Part shown: positions 45,270-56,010 of the stretch, one piece after another
Layout: every line of letters begins with the position of its first letter
Numbering within the stretch: position 1 is the stretch's first letter
NCBI GenBank assembly: GCA_030015575.1
Contig: JASDDO010000014.1
Span: forward strand, 164,705,911 to 164,769,910
Origin: Agapanthus africanus
Lineage: Eukaryota; Streptophyta; Magnoliopsida; Asparagales; Amaryllidaceae
Direction: 5' to 3'
DNA length: 64,000 nt
The notes under the pieces: generated by a model
Database searches by the model: none
Told to the model about the DNA's origin: nothing
What the model saw: only the letters and a program-made list of their open reading frames with translations
Position numbers and translations under genes: made by a program

Positions 45270-46500
45270 GTGATAACGCTGTCAGAAGAAGGAGAGCACG
45301 AGAATATGGATGACCTATCCTGGTGCTTCAAAAACGAGGATGAAAAGGAATTGATCTCGGAATTTCCACCGGCGCCAAAAGAGTTGGAGGATGGGATACA
45401 CACCACTGCAGACAACCTAAGAAAGATCGACTTGGGTATGGCAAACGATCCGCGACCAACCTTCGTCAGTGAGCTTCTATCTGAAGAAAAGATGGCTATG
45501 CTAAAAGATGTCCTCATGCAGTATAACGACTGCTTCGTATGGAACTACTCTAAGAAGCCAGGACTAGATCCGGAGATTGCTGTGCATAAATTGGCGATAT
45601 CTTCGGACGTCAAGCCAGTCAAACAGGCACCGAGAAGAATGCGGCTTGAACTTGAGATGAGCATCAACGCCGAGGTCAAAAAGCTAATCGACTCCAGCTT
45701 CATCCAAGAAGTTCAATACCCTAACTGGATCACCAACATTGTCCCAGTGATGAAGAAAAATGGGACGGTGCGCATCTGCGTGGATTTTCGGGACCTCAAC
45801 AAAGCATGTCCGAAGGATGACTTTCCCGTACCAGTTACCGAGCTGATGATAGATAACACGTCCACTCATGAAGTCTTCTCCTTCATGGATGGATCATCGG
45901 GGTACAATCAAATAAAGATGCATCCCAAAGACCAGAAGCATACCGCTTTCCGGACTCCTCTGGGCATATCCTGCTACAAAGTGATGCCTTTCGGTCTGAA
46001 GAACGCCGGCGCTACCTATCAAAAGGCCATGACGAAGATTTTCGATGACCTCATACATGAAGTCATCGAATGCTATATCGATGACATCATGGTGAAAAGC
46101 AAATCGCACGAGGAGCATTGGGAACATCTGAAGATAGTGTTCCAACGTCTTTAGAAATACAACCTGAAGATGAACCCTCTCAAATGCGCGTTCGGAGTTT
46201 CCTCGGAAAAATTCCTAGGATTCATCATCCGATACCGGGGTATCGAAATAGATCCATCGAAGATCAAGGCGATCATGGAAATGCCTCCGCCAAGAACTCT
46301 CAAGCAACTGCGATCTCTCCAAGGAAAGCTCGCGTATATCCGGCGGTTCATAGCCAATCTCTCCGGCAAATACCATCCCTACAGGCACCTGACGAAGAAG
46401 GGAACCCCTTTCGTCTGGGATCATAAATGCCAGGGTGCACTTAATGAAATCAAACAATACCTGTAGAATCCGTCGGTACTGAGCGCTCCGGTCAAGGGAA
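45270..46500 (+). pseudogene. Tat reverse transcriptase
   Basis: Blocks are KLIDSSFIQEVQYPNWITNI, VRICVDFRDLNKACPKDDFP, FMDGSSGYNQIKMHPKDQKH, TYQKAMTKIFDDLIH and CYIDDIMVKSKSHEEHWEHL. The YIDD active site is intact. Stops at 46152 and 46464 are in frame with the rest of pol, and no frameshift is seen from 45270 to 48767. RT copies the element RNA into cDNA. Confidence 0.92.
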
Positions 46501-46850
46501 AGCCTCTCATCATATACACAACCGCCCTTGAAGGTTCCTTAGGCGCATTGTGGGCACAGAAGAACAACCAAGGGAAGGAAAGAGCCCTCTACTATTTGAG
46601 TCGAGTCCTCCTGGGAGCAGAAAACAACTATTCCCCTATCGAAAAACATTGCCTGGCATTAATCTTCGCGATAACGAAGCTTCGGCATTATGCTTTGGCG
46701 CATGAGGTCCTTCTCATATCAAAGGTGGATCTTCTCAAGTATTTGATGTCAAGAGCCATACTAACAGGACAACTCGCCAAATAGGCCCTATACTTGATGG
46801 AGTTCTCAATAGTTTATCGACCGCTCAAGGCAGTGAAGGGTCAGGCCATC
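46501..46850 (+). pseudogene. Tat gypsy-type RNase H
   Basis: Blocks are LIIYTTALEGSLGALWAQKN, ALYYLSRVLLGAENNYSPIE, HCLALIFAITKLRHYALAHE and YLMSRAILTGQLAK. One in-frame TAG at 46782 precedes ALYLMEFSIVYRPLKAVKGQ. It is the first of two RNase H domains. Confidence 0.88.
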
Positions 46851-46934
46851 GCCGACTTCCTCGCTAAGCATCTGATACCTGCCGGTTCACCCCTAAATTG
46901 CGAATTGCCAGACGAACGCGCATTTGACACGATC

Positions 46935-47400
46935 AACGGGGAGAGAGGAGGAAGTGATACCCGATGGGAACTTTATTTCGACGGAGCATCTTCCATGAAG
47001 AAGCGACAACACAATACCCCTATAATCAAATCGGGGGTGGGCCTTATCTTCGTGACTCCGCAAGGAAAGATAATGCGCTTTTCCTTTTCCTTGACAAAGC
47101 CGAGGACAAACAATGAAGCAGAATATGAAGGTTTGATGGCAGGTCTTGAGATCGCTATCGACATGGGGATCGAAAGCCTCCTTATATATGGAGACTCCCA
47201 GCTGGTCGTTAGTCAAATAAACGGCGACTATCAAACGTGCAAACCAGAGTTGGTAAAGTAGGGCGAGAGAGTACAACAACTGCTGACTCAAATTCCCTCC
47301 TACGCTCTGGAAAGCATCCCCCGTACAGAAAATAGCAAAGCGGATGCGTTATCCAAGCTTGCTAAAGAACTGGCTGAAGAAAAGCTCGATGACGTAAGGA
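46935..47400 (+). pseudogene. Tat archaeal-type second RNase H
   Basis: Reads WELYFDGASSMKKRQ, GVGLIFVTPQGKIMRFSFSL, TNNEAEYEGLMAGLEIAIDM and IYGDSQLVVSQINGDYQT, then SKADALSKLAKE. The D, E and D residues of the RNase HI fold are present (YFDG, NNEAEY, YGDSQ). A dual RNase H is diagnostic of the Tat lineage. A TAG at 47259 interrupts it. Confidence 0.9.
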
Positions 47401-47469
47401 TCGTTGTACAAAGTCGTCGGGTTCTTGCACCAGCAGAAATATCTCCGAAGTCATCTGAAGAAAAGGAAG

Positions 47470-48767
47470 TGACCAAGCAAACATCCCTACAAATAGAGGA
47501 CCAAGAAAGGGATAAGGATTGGAGAGAAGTCTTTATAGATTATTTCAAATCCCGTCGAATACCTGAAGATGCATCCTCAAGACATCAGCTCATTAAACGA
47601 GCTCTGTCATTCGCCTTCGTCGATGATACTCTGTATAAGAAATCGTTCGACTCTCTATGGCTGAGATGCCTGGGGCCGGAAGAAGCAAGGAGAGTCGTTC
47701 AAGAAATTCATGACGGACTCTGCGGTTCTTATCAAACCGGGCCAAAAATGAAGCTGAAGATCAAAAGAATGGGCTACTATTGACCCACGATGATTCAGGA
47801 CTGCCTCGAATACGCGAAGCAGTACCACTCGTGCCAAGTTCATGGAGTCTTCATCCACCAGCATCCAAACCCGCTACACCCAACAGTGGCTAGTTGGCCG
47901 TTCGAAATGTAGGGAACCGACATAATTGGGCCTATCGAACCAGCGTCATCCAAAGGACATTGGTTCATATTGGCGACAAACGATTACTTTTCTAAGTGGG
48001 CGGAAGCCATACCACTAAGAGAAGTGAAGACGGAGAATATTCTCCATTTCTTCAAGACACACGTCATCTATCGGTTCGGCACTCCGCGACGGATTATCTC
48101 TAATAACGAGCCGGCCTACAGAAGCCATAAGATCAGCCGCTTCGCACAGCATAATATAGACTGGAGATACTCTTCGGTCTATAATCCCCGAGCTAACGGT
48201 CAAGCTGAGGCTTTCAATAAGGCCTTGACGAAGATCATAAAGAAGACGGTGTCCAAAAATAAAAAGGACTGGCACGAAAGACTGCATGAAGCTCTCTGGG
48301 TGTATAGAACCACGTTCAAAACGACTACGAATACAACACCAAATGCATTGGTATTCGGTACAGAAGCGGTACTTTCCTTGAAGATAGAGCTACCCTCTTT
48401 ACGAGTGGCGGTTCATTTCGAGCCAACGGACGAAGAAAATGCTCATCTTCGGCTCGAGGTACTTGATGCCCTCGATAAAACTCGTCTCATAGCGCAGCAA
48501 AACCTGGAAGCTTACAAAGCAAGGATGACGTGCTCATACGAAAGGTTAACCAGGCCGAGAACATTCCGCCAAGGAGAACTTGTCCTAGTCATAAAAAGAC
48601 CTATGATCCCCAATCGTGCTAAACGCAGGAAATTCAAGCCAAACTATGAGGGCCCGTACATCATAGACAAAGTCTGCCAAGGTGGGGCTTACTTGCTCAT
48701 GAATATGCATGGCGAAAGACACTTCCAGCCAATAAACGGTCGATTTCTTAAGAAGTACTACGCCTAA
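47470..48767 (+). pseudogene. Tat integrase
   Basis: The zinc-finger region reads IHDGLCGSYQTGPKM and YAKQYHSCQVHG. The usual second histidine (GAH/GSH) is Y, and the first cysteine of the C-X2-C pair is also Y. The core has GTDIIGP, IISNNEPAYRS and ANGQAEAFNKAL. The second catalytic aspartate (ISD in the family) is N. TGA at 47781 and TAG at 47910 interrupt it. The C-terminal GPY/F module (KFKPNYEGPYIID, GRFLKKYYA) is intact and ends at 48767. It could not catalyse integration. Confidence 0.9.
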
Positions 48768-49129
48768 CGAGTCACGACTCAGGTCAATGATAGATGACGA
48801 CGCCTATGTTCGCTCGCTATTTTCTTGAGTCGAGACTCTGAGAGTAGTATCCAACAAAACCGTTGTCTCCAAAACGGTAACAAGGGACCGCAATGTCCTA
48901 AAACTAACGACGGACCGAAACGTTTCTAAACTATTACAAACCGCGGCATCTTAGGGCTGACGCAAAAAAAATATAATAAAAAAATAATAAATAATAATAA
49001 TAATAAAACAAAATAAAAACTGTACTTTCAAAAGAGAAATGGGCACGGATGAAAACCCGAAAGGGCGTCGTGAGTAAAAACAGCAGGGCTACCGACGAGT
49101 TTGTGAAAACCCGAAAGGGCACAATCTCA

Positions 49130-49660
49130 TTAAAAGACACTTGCAAAGTCCTCTCGACCTTGTGAGGAGAAAATAGCTGCGTGAAATCCTTATGACTCAT
49201 AAAGGAGCAACACACTTAGGGATCCTTACTGTTCCTAAGGAGAAAATGCACTTACAAGATCCTCACGACTCGTAAGGAGAACCCCCTTATGAAACCCTCA
49301 CGGCTCATAAGATTCAAAAGCCTTAAGCTACAGGGATCTGAACCTATTCTTAAGCCGTCACATTTCCCAGAATGCCCTATAAGCGGTTCAATACTGACCC
49401 TTGTATACAATCCACGGGCATAAATAATCATTTCCTTGCCGAGTTCCACCAACGGCGGGAAGTCCCCCTATTCAGTGAACAAACACTTGTAAGTTCTCTC
49501 GACTTACCAGGAGAAAACACTCTTATAAGATCCTTACGACTTATAAGGGAACACGCACTTAAGGGTCCTCACTATTCTTAAGGAGAAAACGCACCAACGA
49601 GATCCTCACGACTCGTAGGAAGAAATACCTTTATGTGACCCTTACGGTTTATGAAGTCAA
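49130..49660. repeat. degenerate 38-40 bp repeats with inverted halves
   Basis: Units such as CTTATAAGATCCTTACGACT then TATAAGGG, and CTTACAAGATCCTCACGACT then CGTAAGGAG, each pair their ends (CTTAC/GTAAG, CTTATAAG). More units lie at 51000-51180. They alternate with GGAGAAAA spacers. Confidence 0.75.
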
Positions 49661-49859
49661 AAGCCTTAGTCGACAGGATCTTAAACCTGTTTGCTAAGCC
49701 ACCTTTGTTCGAACCGACAAAGGAAAATGGTGATGCGCTCCTGGCAACATTCCAGTAGTAGCGGTGTTGATGCCTAAATCGATAGCAAATTACAAGTCCT
49801 TTTACGGCAAGTGATGGTTCGCTCCTGGCAATATTCCAGTCGCAACGGTGCTAATGCCT

Positions 49860-50130
49860 AAATCGGTATCAAATTCCAAGTCTAAACTCGCGATAAAAAT
49901 CAGTGAGCCAAAAATGCATATAAAATAGCCGAAATGATGGGGCAACTTGCAACAAAATCAGCAAGTAAAATATATGCATACAAAAACAGCCGAAATGATT
50001 GGGCAACTCGCAATAAAAAGCAGCGAGTAAAAAGAAAAATAGACGAAATGATTGAGCATCGCGAGAAATAGCCGAAATGTTTGGGCAATCGTGACTTTCG
50101 TGATAAAAAAGCTGAAATGATAAAACATCG
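49860..50130. repeat. GCCGAAATGAT...GGGCAA repeats
   Basis: About five diverged units, homologous to 12190-12395 in Tat copy C. Confidence 0.75.
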
Positions 50131-50535
50131 CGGAAAGAAAACAAAAAAAATATAATTTTTGCCCTGTAGGTAAGTCCATACTGACCCCTTTATACAATCC
50201 ATGGGCATGAACGAAAAGGGAACCACACATCCCAATAAATTCTGTCAAAGTGAAAATCAGATCTCAACAGCAACATCTGCGTCCCAGAAGATCAACACGG
50301 CGTTCCTTCTCAACTCCAGCAGGATGCAGACGTAACGTCAACAACCGACCTCAGGGTTGCAACGAAGCGGAGCCATGGCAAAGTCCCTAGTTCCAAATCT
50401 CGACGGCCACATCTACAGCCTAGAGACCAACAACGGCGTTCCTCCTCATTCCAGTAGGATACGGACGCGACATCACCGATCGGAGCCACGGCAAAGTCTC
50501 TGGTTCCAAGACTCTACGGTTCACAGACAACCTAG

Positions 50536-50937
50536 AGTCAACCCTGACACCGTAGAAAACGGAGCAAGTCAACCCTGACACCGTAAAAACGGAGAAAGTC
50601 AACCCCGACGCCGTAGAAAACGGAGCAAGTCAACTCCGACGCCGTAGAAAATGGAGCAAGTCAACCCCGACGCCGTAGAAAACGGAGCAAGTCAACCCCG
50701 ATACCGTAGAAAACGGAGCAAGTCAACCCCGACACCGTAGAAAACGGAGCAAGTCAACCCCGACACCGTAGAAAACGGAGAAAGTCAACCCGGACACCGT
50801 AGAAAACGGAGCAAGTCAACCCGGACACCGTAGAAAACGGAGCAAGTCAATCCCGACACCGTAGAAAACGGAGCAAGTCAACCCCGACATCGTAGAAAAT
50901 GGAGCAAGTCAACCTTGACACCGTCGCAAACGGAGCA
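50536..50937. repeat. 31-bp minisatellite, 13 copies
   Basis: The consensus starts AGTCAACCCCGACACCGTAG and continues AAAACGGAGCA. Units are near-identical, with variants at the CGACACC core and one unit a base shorter. It has no interspersed unique spacers. It is absent from Tat copy C. Confidence 0.95.
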
Positions 50938-51341
50938 AGTCAACCAACGACCTCCCCGTCGAAGCAATGCTTCGATTCGGAAACAAGTCAACTCACCAAT
51001 CACTTATGAGTCCTCTCGACTTGTAAGGGAGAAAATTCTCTTGTGAGATCCTTATGACTCTCAAGAGAAAACGCACTTAGGAATCCTCACGACTCCTAAG
51101 AAGAAAATATACCTACGAGATCCTCACGACTCATAGGGAGAAAAGTCTTTTTTAGACCCTCAAGGCTCATAAAATTGAAAAGTCTTAGGCAGCTGACTTG
51201 AATCTGTTTCCTAAGCCATCGCTACCCTACAAAGAGTTCAAAATGAATTGTTATCTATCATCTACAGGCTACACTTACTAGAGTAACATGACAACAACAC
51301 AGCAGAAAAAAGCAATAATAGGAGATAAAAAAAACGTGTCT

Positions 51342-51347
51342 TTTATT
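51342..51347 (-). terminator. polyadenylation signal of the antisense gene
   Basis: AATAAA on the minus strand, about 105 bases after the stop codon at 51452, in AT-rich DNA. It is suitably placed for the antisense PMD transcript. Confidence 0.5.
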
Positions 51348-51451
51348 CATGAATTCAATTGAATACAAGATATATCATATAAAAGAATAAAAAATGAATG
51401 AATACATGTTATTCATATATTATGAATTTTCAGTCGATACAAAGGCGGCTA

Positions 51452-54376
51452 TTAAGAAGGAGGCATCTTCAGTAAGTTAGCAAGCCGCTCTCGCACTCCT
51501 CCCAATTCCTTTTCATGATCAGCCGCCGCGGCCAACTCCGCTTCAATTCGAGCCCGTTGCTGTAAACAGGATGAAACCTTCTCATCGATTTCCTGCTGAG
51601 CGGCTTCATGACTCTGCGTAACCCGCTTGGTGAAGTCAAGCTTCTTCCTCAGCACCAGCCCGTCGAAAATACATCGTTGGAGACCTTCAAAGCATTTAGC
51701 TGTGCAGCGTTCGCTTTGACCTGGGCACACAATTGGACAGACTCCGTGGAAGACGCCTCATGTTCCTTTCACCTAAGGGTTGCCTCTTGTTCAAAATGGA
51801 GAAGGAAAGGAATACTCTGCTCAACCCATGCAGCTTGCTGGGAGTTCAACGCCGATACTTCTGGAGCGGGACGCTTAAGCTCAATCTCATGCAGGCAAGC
51901 CTCGATCTTTCTGCATTGATTGACCCAAGACTCGATGATACCTTCGCTATGGAAGCTCACAAGCGTCGCCAACATAAAATTAGCCTCGGTAGCAAAGTCT
52001 GCAGCAAATGCGAAGGCCTCGACATCAAGATCCTCGACGAATTCGCTCAACATTCACAGGCTGTTCGCAGCACCCCTGGAAGATGGGCGTTTAGCAAAGG
52101 GCCCTGCCGGCATTGGGATTCGAGACTCGAAGGGAGCTGGAGTCGGTGCGATTGCTGCAAAATAACTTATAATCAAATGTCGACTCGGGAGGTAAAAAAA
52201 ATAAAATATACACGAGCGATGGAGTCTACTATACCGGCGGCGACAGGTGGCAAAGTTGGGAGTACCGGAGGCGCGGCTTTCTCTTGTCCCCTCCTCCAAT
52301 CTGTAACGCTGCAATCGATTCAAAGAAGAATTAACAACAACATGGTCACCCGTAAAAGAAAGGAAAGGATGTCGGTTAAAAAACTATACTCACCAACATC
52401 TGCAGGCGGGACGATTTCTGACTGGAAGGAGAAATGTGGGTTCAACACCTGATACAGATGGTCGAAAAGGACTCCAGCATAATTGTGACAATCTACTATC
52501 AATACAAGGAAAATGGTATCCATAATTTAAATTAAATAAATCTCAAACCCATACCTTCCAGCATTTTAGAGGACACAAGAGAAGGCGAAGGGGCGGCGAC
52601 CGTCAGAGCAGCAACTGGTGACGCTTCTTTCGGGTGGCACAACCTCAGCGCTCACCACACCTACATTCGAAACGAACAAAATATCTTCAGAGGGACTGAA
52701 AGGGATTGCGAAACATAAAGTAAACAGCGACCCAAGACCTACCTGATGGGTCATCAGCCAAAACCACGACGGAAGCATCACCGGGCATTGCAGCTTTTTC
52801 GCTCCCCTTCAGTGGAATGTTTCGGCGCCCATGGCTTCATCCCCTGATTCGACGAGGGCCATCGTGATACTCGTAATGTCCGCCGATAACAGGGAACCAC
52901 AAGGAGAAAGAGCGGCAGTTTGAGCAGTCCCAGACTCCTGAGATAGAGTAGCCACTTCGGGATCTGTGGTCGCCATCGTCTCACCTGCCATCTCATCGCC
53001 AGGACTTGGCCCTGCAAGATATGGTATATCAGAATTTGCGGATCGAGTTATAATGAAAAGACCATGCATTACATTACCTTGCGATGGATTCTCAGTTGCC
53101 TCCTGAGCCGCGCGCGCGACCTGTCTATGAGCAGTAGACAGGGCAACTGGAGCATCCTCTGAAAGAATAGCGACAGATGGAGTAGTGCTTGAGCCTGCAC
53201 TTATAGCTAAAGCGGAGTCACATTCCTTCGCCGCGCGCTTCTTGCTTCTCTTTTCGGTCCGAGCAGTGAGAAGCGATCTCCTTAAGACCTCTGTCAAAGG
53301 GACGTCATCGTCCGAACCAAGCTCTTCCTCTAGAGCCGTTACGGCGTCTGTCATCGGCTGCTTAAGCAAAGCCTCTTGCGGCAATACTGGAGGAGCTGGG
53401 GCCTCAGCAGCCGGCTTTGGAAGCGTCGCCGCATCACCATGAGAGATTGGCACCACACTCGAGATAACCTGAGTCGAGCTAGTCCCTGCAATAAGACGGA
53501 AGTAAGGGTCAGAGCATGAATAAAAAAAGGAGCAAAGGCACAATGAGCTGAATTATACTAAGGCCCAAAGAAGCGTGGAGCCTCTCTTCCTCTGCGAAAG
53601 TCTTCAGGGAAGCCGCGAGAGCCTCTTTGGCAGAGATACCTGTTGAAGAAGAAGGCATCAGTAAAAGCATAATAAAAAAAGATAACTACGAAAAAGGTGC
53701 GACTGAAGTCTACCTGACTGTGCAATAGTGATCAGTGCTCTTCATCGCGAGCCAGTCGCTCGGAAGACACGAGGGCAGCTTGAAGATCAGTATCATCCGC
53801 AAGCGCTATAAATAGACCTTCATTCGTCCTGTACTCGCACAAGCCTTCGCTGTAGGTAGTATGGGGCTCCTGTCCAAGTACAACGTCCGCAGAAAATAGC
53901 GACTTCTTCTTTTGTGAATTAGCGCCGGCAACCGGTAACATGAGCTTGCGCTTGGCGGGCAATTTTGGCCAACGAGTCCCGATGTCCGTACCCATGCTAG
54001 ATTCAGGAGACGCTGCAGCCACCGCTTCTATAAGCATACGAGATAGAGGCTTATCAGGGAAGGCACGCGGGACCACAACCGCAGCAGGTTCTCTCAAGGA
54101 AGGACGAACAATAGTCCGTCGCTTCAAAGGGACCGCTGGATTGCCAGCAGGGACAGCACCCTTGCGATCATGCAATAATCGTTTTTCTTCCCTAATTACA
54201 GCACTCATCGCATGCTGGTACCACGCCACGTATATGTTCAAGACCTTCAGGACGCAGCTCGGCTCACTGATAAAGAAGTTAGACCCGGTGTTAAGCCGCA
54301 TGAAATGGTGTAGCACGTTGCGGATACCCTCCTCCGTGGCGACCGTCTCAGCTAAGAAGGCCTCAAGCGGGACACC
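51452..54376 (-). pseudogene. downstream exons of the antisense PMD gene
   Basis: After an in-frame TAG the PMD frame runs on to 53732 (basic, proline-rich region; KLPAKRKLMLPVAG). Further open pieces lie between well-formed GT-AG introns: an acidic/Ser-rich exon (EEELGSDDDVPLTEVLRRSL), short exons at about 52660-52555, 52421-52394 and 52308-52235, and a last long exon from 52154. The C-terminus is coiled-coil-like (QEIDEKVSSCLQQRARIEAE) and ends NLLKMPPS-stop at 51452. Stops (53732, 52054, 51769) and apparent frame changes in 52800-52815 and near 51690 show it is decayed. Function is unknown. Confidence 0.7.
52155..53713 (-). other. seven predicted GT-AG introns of the antisense gene
   Basis: Minus-strand introns by eye: 53713-53640, 53558-53486, 53077-53012, 52742-52661, 52554-52422, 52393-52309, 52234-52155 (66-133 nt each). 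Most have a pyrimidine-rich tract before the AG, for example TCTTCTTCAACAG, CTTATTGCAG and TATTTTGCAG, and donors such as AAG/GTAATG, CAG/GTAGGT and GTGAGT. None could be spliced from the gag-pol strand. Exact borders need transcript data. Confidence 0.6.
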
Positions 54377-56005
54377 CTAATTGTAGCTTGATTGTTGAGA
54401 GAAACGCGGTGGGTTGTATCTCATGAACAACGCTGAATCGTTCTGCCTAAACACTAAAAAGCCCGGCCTGATTGAATATAAGTGAAGAATCTCCCGAGCT
54501 TTCAAGGTAGAAGCACCGTCTTTAAAGGTGTCGCGCAGCGGCTGCACCATCTTCGTAGATTCCTTACCGATGGTCAAGACCTTATCGACGAAGGTCATGC
54601 CATCCCCGACGGTACGCGGGTGAAGAACCAAGCCCCGAGCCTCTCGCTGAGTCGGTTCCAAAGCGGAAGCGTCAACTAACCGCATAACCCGAGAAAAGTT
54701 ATAACTTTCGTAGAAACGGGGCCGCTTGTAGATTCCAAAAGTGCCGAGCACATGCAGCTCGAGCCACGAAGTGAAATAATGCAGTGGGAAATTTACGGAC
54801 TGCACCCCCGGTTGAGTGGTGTCTGCTGCCAAGCTAAAACCATGATACAAGTGAGCCAGCACAGCGACCCCGACGGCCACTCGCATCCCAAAAACCATTC
54901 GCTGAGCCGGGTAGAAGACGGATGGCCTTATATGGGAAAGGTACATTGGGAGCACAAACCAACTTAACCATAGGCCGAGAAACCCCAAAAGGAACGCCTC
55001 TTCGTCAATATCTGAAGCTGCAAGCTCTACAAAAGGGACGACCGGGGTATCCGGGAGAAAGAAATTCCTTTGATCGGCCTCCGCTGTTGGCTGGCTGTCC
55101 AAGCCAAAACCAAATGGGTCGTCAAGCTTTGCAAATTTCGCAGCTTGTTTTGATAAGACTTCCGGACAAAGAAAACGAGCGATGAGATCCGCGAAGCTGA
55201 CTCCATGCCCTCCGGATTCAAGAAACAGACTTTCGTAAATTTTCAACACCTTAATCAGACTTGGGGATTGATGTTGAATGGCATTCTGTGTGGTAAGGAC
55301 CATCACCACTGACTTGGCGGCAAAGATGTACTCATCAGGAGGATGTCGCTCATCGTAATGTTCTCCCCTAACAGGTAAGCCAGAGATCTCCGCGAATTCC
55401 TCCAAAGAGATGGAAACTTCCCGATCTAATAGGAGGAAAGTGTGAGTTGGTACATTCCATTGTTCCAAGAAAGCTTTGACCCACCATACAGGGGGCGTGG
55501 AATATTGGAAAAGAGACGCGTAAACTGCGGGGTACAACCCAAGCTTTAGCAGCGGTGATTTCTTGGCCGATAAGATGTATCGAACCCACTGCAAGTACCC
55601 GGCTGGATGGCAAGGAATCAAGCCAATCATGTACGGCTGTCCCCAAGGGTGCGACTCGCCTTGACATATACGCCGCCCCAGAATATCCAAAGCCATCGGT
55701 GGCTGTATGGGTATCGCGGCCATAGAGGGTTGAAGGCAACCTTCCGAAGTCCAGTTGACCTCCTCTACGGCATAGTTCACTGGGAGTGAGTCGGCGTAGT
55801 GGATCGCCGAAATGGGCTCCGAAGGCACCGCACAAGAGAAGCTGCATCGACCCTGGATGATTTGATTGTACCACGACCCCCATAAATGAGGAGACTTTTG
55901 CTCCGGGTCGTGATCTTTGATCAGCGCGAAGACTTCCCTATCCACGGGCGCGTCAGGGAATGCGCTTTCTAGACGAACGAATGGGAAAGAGGTGTCAAAA
56001 GACAT
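54377..56005 (-). CDS. plant mobile domain (PMD) protein, antisense cargo of Tat copy A
   Basis: An open frame of 542 codons opposite the retrotransposon strand. It matches the plant mobile domain (aminotransferase-like PMD) pattern: WVKAFLEQWNVPTHTFLLLD at about residues 170-190, REVSISLEEFAEISGLPVRG at about 193-212, then SFADLIARFLCPEV, FLLGFLGLWLSWFVLPMYLS and VAVLAHLYHGFSLAADTTQP. PMD proteins such as MAIN/MAIL1 act in plant gene and transposon silencing; the role here is unknown. A pyrimidine-rich splice acceptor (TTTTTTGCGCAG) ends six bases before the ATG, implying a 5' UTR intron. The stop is a TAG in a frame that continues open. Confidence 0.75.
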   Translation of the reverse strand: MSFDTSFPFVRLESAFPDAPVDREVFALIKDHDPEQKSPHLWGSWYNQIIQGRCSFSCAVPSEPISAIHYADSLPVNYAVEEVNWTSEGCLQPSMAAIPIQPPMALDILGRRICQGESHPWGQPYMIGLIPCHPAGYLQWVRYILSAKKSPLLKLGLYPAVYASLFQYSTPPVWWVKAFLEQWNVPTHTFLLLDREVSISLEEFAEISGLPVRGEHYDERHPPDEYIFAAKSVVMVLTTQNAIQHQSPSLIKVLKIYESLFLESGGHGVSFADLIARFLCPEVLSKQAAKFAKLDDPFGFGLDSQPTAEADQRNFFLPDTPVVPFVELAASDIDEEAFLLGFLGLWLSWFVLPMYLSHIRPSVFYPAQRMVFGMRVAVGVAVLAHLYHGFSLAADTTQPGVQSVNFPLHYFTSWLELHVLGTFGIYKRPRFYESYNFSRVMRLVDASALEPTQREARGLVLHPRTVGDGMTFVDKVLTIGKESTKMVQPLRDTFKDGASTLKAREILHLYSIRPGFLVFRQNDSALFMRYNPPRFSQQSSYN

Positions 56006-56010
56006 AGTAC

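Larger units (their letters stand above)
48768..51341. other. Tat spacer between integrase and antisense gene
   Basis: No protein domain. Contents: hairpin-prone 38-40 bp repeats (49130-49660 and 51000-51180), GCCGAAATGAT repeats (49860-50130), the GTATACAATCCACGGGCA motif (49402; variant at 50191), a 31-bp minisatellite (50536-50937), and AT-rich DNA at 51240-51440. ORFs here (for example 49900-50248 minus) are low-complexity shadows. Confidence 0.75.

Noticed and set aside
50536..50937. CRISPR-like regular repeats
   Set aside because: Units abut without unique spacers, and the genome is a plant; it is a minisatellite.
51733..52452. 239-codon plus-strand ORF
   Set aside because: Runs across several minus-strand exons and introns of the PMD gene without any domain; the minus strand has coherent splice sites and a coiled-coil tail.
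55368..55883. 171-codon minus-strand ORF overlapping the PMD ORF
   Set aside because: A shadow frame of the 542-codon PMD frame, which has recognisable blocks.
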